DNA of 58,985 nt from Natronomonas aquatica. GTDB lineage: Archaea > Halobacteriota > Halobacteria > Halobacteriales > Haloarculaceae. Below the pieces are notes generated by a model, which saw nothing but the letters and a program-made list of their open reading frames with translations, did no database searches and had not been told where the DNA came from. Location of the stretch: assembly GCF_024449025.1 (NCBI RefSeq), contig NZ_JAHLKM010000018.1, positions 1 to 58,985 on the forward strand, in the 5' to 3' direction. This document shows positions 52,589-58,985 of the stretch, piece by piece (the stretch's first letter is position 1; each line of letters begins with the position of its first letter). Position numbers and translations under genes: made by a program.

Positions 52589-53200
52589 TTACTCGTCTTC
52601 TTCAGGTTCGTCCTCTTCCCCATCATCGTCATCGCTCTCTTCGTTTTCTTCTTCATCGTCCTCATCTTCATCGTCCTCATCTTCATCGTCCTCATCTTCC
52701 TCTTCTTCGGCCTCTTCACGTTCATCGTCTGACTCGCTCTCGTCGTCATCCGCCTCGTCTTCTTCGTCCTCTTCTTCCTCAATTTCGTACTCGTACTCCT
52801 CCTCGACGAGGGTCAGCGAACTGTCCTCAATAACGTACTCCAGTTCGCCCTCCGCATGGTCGGATTCGTACCCGACTTCGAGTTCCTCAACCGACTCGTC
52901 ATCCTCCGTGAGAGCCGAGCGGTCGACCGTCGCGGTTCCGTCAGCGTCGGTGGTGAGGGTGACCCCTTCTTCGCCTTCGACGGTGATCGAGGCGTTCTCA
53001 ACGGGATCGCCATCGTCGGTCATGGTTACCGTGACGGTTTCGTTATTGAGCGTCGCATCCATCTCGAGATCGGAGACGGACGCTGACGACGCGCCGGTGT
53101 CTGTCTGTGCGATACCCGTTGCTGCGGCACCGGTTCCAGCAACAACCAAGACTGCCAGCACCGCAAACAGAGGTTTTGAGACTGACATTGCAATTGACAC
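52589..53200 (-). CDS. Exported protein with hyper-acidic C-terminal tail
   Basis: 203 residues. A signal-like N-terminal helix (KPLFAVLAVLVVAGTGAAAT), then a beta-rich Ig/carboxypeptidase-regulatory-like domain (about 45-110, GDPVENASITVEGEEGVTLT), then about 75 residues almost wholly Glu, Asp and Ser. The tail is encoded by triplet-rich DNA with three exact 15-bp repeats (52651-52695), a source of length variation by slippage. There is no C-terminal membrane anchor or sorting motif. It could bind cations or act as a surface spacer; function is unknown. Confidence 0.7.
   Translation of the reverse strand: MSIAMSVSKPLFAVLAVLVVAGTGAAATGIAQTDTGASSASVSDLEMDATLNNETVTVTMTDDGDPVENASITVEGEEGVTLTTDADGTATVDRSALTEDDESVEELEVGYESDHAEGELEYVIEDSSLTLVEEEYEYEIEEEEDEEDEADDDESESDDEREEAEEEEDEDDEDEDDEDEDDEEENEESDDDDGEEDEPEEDE
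52651..52695. repeat. Three tandem 15-bp repeats
   Basis: CTTCATCGTCCTCAT is repeated exactly three times at 52651, 52666 and 52681, with degenerate copies on both sides. It encodes Asp/Glu runs in the acidic tail on the minus strand. Confidence 0.85.
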
Positions 53201-53438
53201 GACGGCTGTGAGAGATATAAACCGGGAACACCGTCACACGGAATCTCATCGAGTTTACTCGGATTAAAACGGTTTAATCGCCCCCGAAATACTTTTTCGA
53301 GCTTGTGGAGTTATACCGGTTACCTCGTAAATACAGTGTATCGATCGATTCCAGCGGGCTGGAATCTGTGCAGGGTTGAGTGTGAGACCCGCATCTTCCC
53401 TCTTTCAGGGGTCACAAATCACATCGAACTCGGTGAAT

Positions 53439-54932
53439 TCAAGCTCTGTTTTGTTGCTCTCTATCAGCGACAGGAGAATCTTCATTAGCACGGTCAGAAG
53501 TCTCCTCGTCCAGTTTCTGTGTCAGCTCCACACCACGCCACTTTCCGAGCTCAAACCAGCCAGCGGCGACGATAGCAGCGATGATGCCTGAAAAGGCAAA
53601 AGCGAACCAGATCCCCGAGGGTGTTCGACTGCCGAAAAACCAGATGTCAACCGGAACGAGGTTCTGAGAAGCGACGTAGGCGATCGGCAGACGGATGAAA
53701 CCGAACAGCAGGACTGCGATAGCGGCGGCAGTCAGCGTCTTTCCCGCTCCACGGAAGCCACCGCTGTAGGCCCGTAACACACCGACAAAGCCGAACGTGG
53801 GAGCGATCCACCGGAGAAACGTTGCGCCCTCAGCTACGACTGCGGGCGTGCTATCGAACAGACGGATGATGTCCGGCGCAAACAAGAACGTGATAACTCC
53901 GATCCCCGACAGCAGAACGAGAGACACTCTTGCAGCGAACCGGTTGGTTGCGACGACGCGGTCGTCCCGACCTGCACCAATATTCTGGCCGGTCATTGCT
54001 TCGACACCTCGATCAATCGCGATAGCGGGCATGAACACCATCGAGAAAACGCGGATGCCGACACCGAACGCCGCGACGACGGATGTCGAAAACAGTGTTA
54101 CGATTATTAATACAGCGTTGACGGAGATCGCTCTGCCGGTATTTTCGATCGATGCTGGAATACCGATGCGTAGGAGTTTCTTGCTGTATCCGAGGTCAGG
54201 GACCATCTGCCGGAAGTAAATCTGAATCCCGTGAGACCCACGTAGCATGAGCCAGAGGCCGACAACCATCGCTGATCCGCGGGCCAAAACGGTTGCGATT
54301 GCTGCCCCCTCGACTCCCAATCGAGGGAACGGCCCTACACCGAAAATAAGCAGAGGATCCAGAGCGACGTTGAGAATCACCGTGCCGAGCATGACCAGCA
54401 TCGGCGTGACTGTGTCACCTGCACCCCGCATCAGCGCAATAAACACAGTAAAGCCGAACAGAAACGGCAGTCCCAAGCTAATAATTTCCATGTAGTTGAC
54501 GGCTAGGGTCAGTACGGTCGCCTCTGCAGCGAACACCTGTAGCAGTTCTTCGACGAAATTAAAACCCAGAGTACCGAGTCCAACCCCGGCTAGCAAAGTG
54601 AATATTACCGTCTGAGACGCAGCATATTCGGCCCTTTCAGATTGGTCCGCGCCGGTGTGTTGGGCAACTAAAACGCTCCCAGCGACAGTTAGACCGAGCC
54701 CCAGCGAGATGAACAGATAGACCAGCGGGAATCCGAGGCTGATTGCCGCGAGCGCCTCGGTACTGTATCGGCCAAGCCAGAACGTGTCGGCGAGGTTGTA
54801 GCCGACCTGAAGCAAATTAGTAATAACAATCGGAAAAGAAAGGAAGAACAGTGATTTCGGGATCGAACCGCTTGTCAAGTCTAGCTCGGATTGATCCCTG
54901 AAGAGTCCACTGAGACGGGTCGAAATACTCAC
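53439..54932 (-). CDS. MATE family efflux transporter
   Basis: A 497-residue multidrug/toxin exporter with twelve helices in two repeats. SLFFLSFPIVITNLLQVGYN, DTFWLGRYSTEALAAISLGF, QHTGADQSERAEYAASQTVI and ALMRGAGDTVTPMLVMLGTV are typical of the NorM/DinF-type fold. The second repeat has GQNIGAGRDDRVVATNRFAA. A hydrophilic tail of about 25 residues follows the last helix. It probably exports an organic cation coupled to Na+ or H+. Confidence 0.9.
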   Translation of the reverse strand: MSISTRLSGLFRDQSELDLTSGSIPKSLFFLSFPIVITNLLQVGYNLADTFWLGRYSTEALAAISLGFPLVYLFISLGLGLTVAGSVLVAQHTGADQSERAEYAASQTVIFTLLAGVGLGTLGFNFVEELLQVFAAEATVLTLAVNYMEIISLGLPFLFGFTVFIALMRGAGDTVTPMLVMLGTVILNVALDPLLIFGVGPFPRLGVEGAAIATVLARGSAMVVGLWLMLRGSHGIQIYFRQMVPDLGYSKKLLRIGIPASIENTGRAISVNAVLIIVTLFSTSVVAAFGVGIRVFSMVFMPAIAIDRGVEAMTGQNIGAGRDDRVVATNRFAARVSLVLLSGIGVITFLFAPDIIRLFDSTPAVVAEGATFLRWIAPTFGFVGVLRAYSGGFRGAGKTLTAAAIAVLLFGFIRLPIAYVASQNLVPVDIWFFGSRTPSGIWFAFAFSGIIAAIVAAGWFELGKWRGVELTQKLDEETSDRANEDSPVADREQQNRA

Positions 54933-55154
54933 AGGCCGTCACCGTTAGCTATGGGGCTGTCGATTTCTCGTTTCCATTCGCCGGACGGAGAGAAGGAGGG
55001 TATTCGTGATGACAACACCATCTTGGTACGGTTCTTAGACTGAAAAGCAGTGTGTAACAAGCCAGAGCGGACCCTATCGATAAACTATTATTATAACACC
55101 GGCCAGGACTGTTCGCTGACTGACAAATGGACGAACTGTTCTGCCGGACGACAG

Positions 55155-56357
55155 TTATCGTTGCCAGTTCGAGTTCTGGGGCGCATCCGTTGGCTCCGAC
55201 ATACCGGAGAGTCGCCGAATCGTGGCGATCAAGTTCCGTTCGGAGGTGGTGTGTGTGGCGGCGGGATGATCGATCCCTTCGAGCGCGACGAGCCCATCAG
55301 CCTCCCCGACCAGCGACTGGTTCGGAGTGGAGGGCACGGATGTCAGCACCGTCGCTACCGCGTCGTCCTGCAGAGCCGCCGCCCGCCGTTGGGTGTCGAG
55401 ATCGGGCGAGCTAAACGGTGGAGCGATCACCACATCCTCGGCTAATCGGCGTGCCGTATTGACGGCGGCGTCGTTCTCCGGAAGGATCCCGACCGAAACC
55501 GCGATCCCGGCGGTGCTGAGACGGGCGATGACGCCTGCTGCCCGCTCGCCGCCGCCGACGATATGGACCCGTGTGTCGTTTGGCGGGACATCCGAGACGG
55601 GCGTGACAGTCTGTCCACCTGTCGCCGAGTTCGTCCCGACGACCGTCCGCACGCCAAAGGCCTCCTCGAGCGTTTCGTCGGTGAGGACTGTCGACGGAGA
55701 ACCAAGGGCACGAATCCCGCCGCCGTCGAGGACGGCAATCGTATCGCAGAACCGAGCCGCGAGTTCGATGTCGTGAATCGCCGCGACGACGGTTTTGTCG
55801 TCATCAGCCAGTTCACGCGCCAGCGATAGCGTCCGAAACTGGTGGTTGATATCGAGACTCGCCGTCGGCTCATCCAACAGCAAGACCGGGGTCTCCTGTG
55901 CTAATGCACGAGCCAACAGGACACGCTGTCGTTCACCGCCACTAAGATCGCCGACGGGTCGTTCGGCAAACTGCGCCGTCTCCGTTCGCTCTAATGCGGT
56001 TTCGACGGCTGTTCTGTCCGCCGCCCCCAGCGGTGAGAACCGACCGCGGTGGGGCGTTCTGCCCATAGTGACGATATCTTCGACATCGAAATCGAACCCC
56101 AGGGATGTCTCCTGTGGAACGGTCGTGACAAGTCGCCCGACGGCCTTTGATGATAACGCCGAGATATCGTGTCCGTCGATGGAAACCGTCCCCGACGTCG
56201 GCGCCACCAGTCCGTTGATCGCCCGCAGCAGTGTCGTTTTACCGGCGCCGTTCGGCCCGATTAACGCGAGAAATTCACCCGTTTCGACCTGCAGTGAAAC
56301 ATTCTGAAGGATCTGATTATCCCCCAGTTCGACGTGAACACTATCGATGTCTATCAC
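55155..56357 (-). CDS. btuD: Cobalamin-type ABC transporter ATPase with C-terminal domain
   Basis: 400 residues. Residues 1-250 are an ABC ATPase of the FecE/BtuD class: Walker [10 protein letters not shown], signature [15 protein letters not shown], Walker [13 protein letters not shown] and the switch His in AAIHDIELA. Residues about 260-400 form an extra alpha/beta domain ([40 protein letters not shown]) found on haloarchaeal members of this group. Its function is not known. It overlaps btuC by 4 nt. Confidence 0.88.
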   Translation of the reverse strand: MIDIDSVHVELGDNQILQNVSLQVETGEFLALIGPNGAGKTTLLRAINGLVAPTSGTVSIDGHDISALSSKAVGRLVTTVPQETSLGFDFDVEDIVTMGRTPHRGRFSPLGAADRTAVETALERTETAQFAERPVGDLSGGERQRVLLARALAQETPVLLLDEPTASLDINHQFRTLSLARELADDDKTVVAAIHDIELAARFCDTIAVLDGGGIRALGSPSTVLTDETLEEAFGVRTVVGTNSATGGQTVTPVSDVPPNDTRVHIVGGGERAAGVIARLSTAGIAVSVGILPENDAAVNTARRLAEDVVIAPPFSSPDLDTQRRAAALQDDAVATVLTSVPSTPNQSLVGEADGLVALEGIDHPAATHTTSERNLIATIRRLSGMSEPTDAPQNSNWQR

Positions 56358-57400
56358 AACGCATGCACCTCCCGGCGGCGAAGAAGATAGAGGAAGAACG
56401 GTGCTCCGAGTGCGGCTGTGATGATGCCGACAGGCACCTCACCGGGCCCCATCCTGGCGACCGTATCGGTTGCGACGAGAAAGACCGCGCCGGCGAGCGC
56501 ACTCGTCGGCAGCAGAATTCGATGATCCGGCCCCACGAGTAATCGCAATATATGGGGGACGATCAGCCCCACGAAGCCGATGACTCCAGACACGGCAACG
56601 GCAGCGGCGGTTGTGACACTCGCCCCCGCCAGTAAAACGCGCCTCGTCCGTTCGACATCGATGCCAAGCGTCCGGGCATCGTCTTCGCCGAGCAGCATGA
56701 CGTTGAGGTCGCGGGTGTATGCGAGCAGAAACACGAAAAGAACGACGACGATCGGGAATATGAGTCGAACCTTCCCCCAGGTGCTGGCGTGGAGATGTCC
56801 CATCAGCCAGTAGATCGCCTGCTCAAGATTGTTTCCGGCTCCAAGAAGGAGATAAGAGATGACAGCTCCGAGGAAGGTCTGTACGGCGACACCGGCGAGT
56901 AGAAGGGTCGCAACCGGGGTTCGACCGTCCTCGGTCGCAATGAGATAGACGCCGAATCCGGCGAGAAGCGCCCCGAAAAACGCGGCGGCCGGCAGACCGT
57001 ACGGTATCACGACCGGCGAGACGATGTACGCAACGGCGCCGACCGCAGCCCCCGTCGAGACGCCGATGATCGACGGGTCTGCCATCGGATTCCGGAAAAA
57101 TCCTTGCATCACCGTTCCCGCCGACGCGAGCGCAAACCCGACAATCGCACCGAGCAAGATCCGGGGCAGTCGAACCGACCAGATAATGGTTTCAGTCGTC
57201 TCGGAGACATCGAACGTGAACGGCCGAACCCACCGCAGACTCCCGTCGACAACCATCGGAAGGGCAAAGCCGTTGAGAACCGCAAGCATCGACTCGAGGA
57301 GGCTGATCTCTGCTGGTCCGACTGTAATGCTCGTCGTGATGACCGCAGCCAACAGGACCGAAATCCCGGCCGACCATACGACTATCCGACGGAGGAGCAC
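56354..57400 (-). CDS. btuC: Cobalamin-type ABC transporter permease
   Basis: 348 residues from a GTG at 57400, with about ten helices of the FecCD/BtuC family. Signatures are [40 protein letters not shown], and the coupling-helix region [18 protein letters not shown]. First gene of the btuCD operon, which diverges from btuF. Confidence 0.9.
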   Translation of the reverse strand: MLLRRIVVWSAGISVLLAAVITTSITVGPAEISLLESMLAVLNGFALPMVVDGSLRWVRPFTFDVSETTETIIWSVRLPRILLGAIVGFALASAGTVMQGFFRNPMADPSIIGVSTGAAVGAVAYIVSPVVIPYGLPAAAFFGALLAGFGVYLIATEDGRTPVATLLLAGVAVQTFLGAVISYLLLGAGNNLEQAIYWLMGHLHASTWGKVRLIFPIVVVLFVFLLAYTRDLNVMLLGEDDARTLGIDVERTRRVLLAGASVTTAAAVAVSGVIGFVGLIVPHILRLLVGPDHRILLPTSALAGAVFLVATDTVARMGPGEVPVGIITAALGAPFFLYLLRRREVHAL

Positions 57401-57458
57401 AGTTCAACTCTGGTTGGTTTAGTTAAAGTACTTATTGACCGAGGGGTAGATTCCTATA
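57401..57458. promoter_or_regulatory. Compact divergent promoter of btuC and btuF
   Basis: 58 bp between divergent starts. CTTATT at 57431-57436 lies about 26 nt before btuF, and a minus-strand TTTAAC lies at a similar distance before btuC, so both transcripts are probably leaderless and share control. Confidence 0.45.
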
Positions 57459-58505
57459 ATGGATGATCGATTGCGATTGGCCGCTGTGATGACACTCCTC
57501 TTTTTGATCTGTTTCACCGCAGCCACCGGCCCAGTGGCTGCCGCCCACGACGCGACTGACTGTTCGTTCCCGATTACCGAAACCGACGCAACGGGAACCG
57601 AAGTGACACTGACGGAACCGGCCACCGAGGTCGTGGTTCTCGATGCTTCCTCGGCGCAGGTATTCTGGGAACTCGGCGCCGAAGACCATATAAGTGGGAT
57701 GCCCGTTGAGGACTTCACCGCATACCTCGATGGCTCGGAAAATCGAACGGACGTAACTGATGGCCAACAGGTGAACGTCGAACGGGTAGTCGAACTCGAT
57801 CCCGACCTCGTCATCGCACCGAACTACGTCGGCGAGGAGACCGTCGCACAACTCCGCGAGACCGGGTTGACGGTGTATCAACTCGGATTGGAGAATTCGA
57901 TCCAGTCCATCTACGACAAGACAGCGCTGTACGGTCACTTCGTCGGTGGGTGTGCAGCCGCGACCGAGACTGTCAACACGACCCAGACGGAAATCGAGGA
58001 GATCGAAACGTCTGTAGCGGACCTCGACCGACCGCGAGTGCTGTATTACTTCTTTAATTTTGCTGCCGGAAGCGAGACGTTTATTCACGAGTTACTGGAG
58101 ACGGCGGGCGGCACGAACGTCGCAGCGGAGGCCGGCACCTCCGGATACGTCGAGATCTCCGATGAGGTATTTGTCGAAGAAGACCCCGAGTGGATAGTCG
58201 CCCCGAGCCACGCGGGATTACCCGATGGGGAACCGTTCACATCGACCACCGCGTTTCGCTCCGAGCAGACCCTCGTCGTCAACGAAAACCTCGTAAGTCA
58301 GGCCGGGCCACGGATCGTCGTTCCGCTACGTCAAATGGCTGAGGCGTTCCATCCCGAAGCGTTCGACGCCAACGGAGAGCCGACTACCCCCGATAGTGAA
58401 CCGAGCCCGGAGCCCGCCGAACAGCCCGGCTTCGGAATCCCGATAGCGGTCATCTCACTTCTCGTCGCAACTACGTTCTGGCTGCATCGACGGACGGATC
58501 TGTGA
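57459..58505 (+). CDS. btuF: Cobalamin-type substrate-binding protein with PGF-CTERM-like anchor
   Basis: A 348-residue binding protein. It has a Sec signal (LAAVMTLLFLICFTAATGPV), then a BtuF/FepB-type two-lobed domain (VVVLDASSAQVFWELGAEDH, VNVERVVELDPDLVIAPNYV, LETAGGTNVAAEAGTSGYVE). A Pro/Glu-rich linker leads to a C-terminal PGFGIPIAVISLLVA helix and basic end, which matches the PGF-CTERM sorting signal processed by archaeosortase. It therefore ends as a lipid-attached surface protein delivering a corrinoid (or heme/siderophore) to BtuCD. Confidence 0.88.
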   Translation: MDDRLRLAAVMTLLFLICFTAATGPVAAAHDATDCSFPITETDATGTEVTLTEPATEVVVLDASSAQVFWELGAEDHISGMPVEDFTAYLDGSENRTDVTDGQQVNVERVVELDPDLVIAPNYVGEETVAQLRETGLTVYQLGLENSIQSIYDKTALYGHFVGGCAAATETVNTTQTEIEEIETSVADLDRPRVLYYFFNFAAGSETFIHELLETAGGTNVAAEAGTSGYVEISDEVFVEEDPEWIVAPSHAGLPDGEPFTSTTAFRSEQTLVVNENLVSQAGPRIVVPLRQMAEAFHPEAFDANGEPTTPDSEPSPEPAEQPGFGIPIAVISLLVATTFWLHRRTDL

Positions 58506-58528
58506 TAGACTCGAACCAGGCACTCGAA

Positions 58529-58556
58529 GAACACCCGGGTTCTCTCGCTGAAAAAA
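58529..58556 (+). repeat. 28-nt sequence shared with 35129-35156
   Basis: The second copy of the GAACACCCGG-rTTCTCTCGC segment, 24 nt after the btuF stop; reads EHPGSLAE. See the first copy. Confidence 0.4.
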
Positions 58557-58611
58557 GATCGCTGAGCTCTTGCCGTATCCCTATCTCGATACAGCGAGAG
58601 AATTCCGCCCC

Positions 58612-58878
58612 TTAGCTCAAAAGCTTCTGTCCTATTGGTCGGATTTTCTTCTTAATCCACTGTCGTCGACGTAGTAATGTACCGACCAGCAACTGTGCTC
58701 CGACCATCAGAAGGAAACTCAAGAGCCCAATACCCATGATGGCCCCTAAAACACTCCCTGTCGATACAGCGGCCATCGAAACGGCAGTCACACAAACGAA
58801 AAGCGTACCGAATACCACAGTGCCAAGAACCGTCGGCGACACCGCCGAGACCGAGTTCGTTCCTATTGGCGATCTCAT
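58612..58878 (-). CDS. Small membrane protein, 88 aa
   Basis: Two to three hydrophobic segments (LGTVVFGTLFVCVTAVSMAA and SVLGAIMGIGLLSFLLMVGA, continuing QLLVGTLL), then a strongly basic end (RRRQWIKKKIRPIGQKL), consistent with the positive-inside rule. No family is recognised. The rest of the window to 58985 is AT-rich without another gene. Confidence 0.5.
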   Translation of the reverse strand: MRSPIGTNSVSAVSPTVLGTVVFGTLFVCVTAVSMAAVSTGSVLGAIMGIGLLSFLLMVGAQLLVGTLLRRRQWIKKKIRPIGQKLLS

Positions 58879-58985
58879 ACCCCAGAAAGCAGCACTGTAA
58901 TAAAAGATCGCTCATCTGTAGAAGTCAGTACTTAGAATTTTCTCGAACCAGCGATCTGTATTGAGTGTGAGGCTGAAGAAGTTCA

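Noticed and set aside
52651-52695. The tandem repeats as a possible CRISPR-like array
   Set aside because: Units are 15 bp with no spacers and lie inside a coding tail of acidic residues; it is a coding microsatellite.

Overview
The window is chromosomal DNA of a haloarchaeon (class Halobacteria). The evidence is high GC, strongly acidic proteins, archaeal housekeeping genes (Pth2, TruD, L37ae, Rpo12, Pcc1), bat/HTH-10 regulators, haloarchaeal DUF families, Tat lipoproteins, archaeal pilins, TATA-box promoters about 25-30 nt before many start codons (often leaderless), and frequent ATGA overlaps. I cannot fix the genus.

Layout. 1-8 kb is a conserved core: end of glutamate synthase, DUF460, Pth2, an old-yellow-enzyme reductase, TruD, a DUF2103 protein, then L37ae-Rpo12-Pcc1. 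8-14 kb is regulatory: a lone receiver, DUF7556, a 41-aa pilin-like peptide, DsrE, a 912-aa bat-type sensor-regulator, HxlR and a second HTH protein. Intergenic regions at 8.7-9.7 kb share a TCGGTAACA motif. 13.8-17.7 kb holds a methyltransferase/radical SAM pair of the MJ0619 (tetraether-lipid-synthase-like) superfamily, DUF547 and a peroxiredoxin. 18-21 kb has two HTH regulators and a patatin-like PHA-depolymerase candidate next to an internally deleted 3-hydroxybutyrate dehydrogenase. 21-31 kb has a 112-bp MITE, DUF3179, several small membrane proteins, two enzymes each carrying an N-terminal Rieske domain (one on a TPP enzyme, one on an FMN glutamate-synthase domain), DHFR, an M20 peptidase and a TauE/SafE exporter. 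31-36 kb has an HTH-10 regulator, an alpha/beta hydrolase, a membrane histidine kinase and a lipoprotein. 36-39.5 kb is a 2-oxoacid dehydrogenase operon (E1 alpha, E1 beta, E2; no E3). 39.6-47.7 kb is signalling and accessory DNA: two histidine kinases (one with a receiver lacking its phospho-acceptor Asp), a CheF-like domain fused to a receiver, a pilin, MsrA, a methyltransferase, a second copy of the MITE, and a 246-bp element with terminal inverted repeats. 47.8-52 kb is a thiamin-salvage locus (two TenA types, an SSS symporter, a 41-aa membrane peptide, divergent ThiR-like repressor). 52-59 kb has a decaying VapBC locus, a hyper-acidic exported protein, a MATE exporter and a divergent BtuCD/BtuF uptake system.

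The most striking unexplained items are the Rieske-fusion pair, the radical SAM/methyltransferase pair in a halophile, the CheF-receiver fusion beside a degenerate-receiver kinase, the MITE that supplies the 5' end of a membrane-protein gene, and a cluster of broken genes that record recent loss (bdhA, VapB/VapC, a nucleotidyltransferase).
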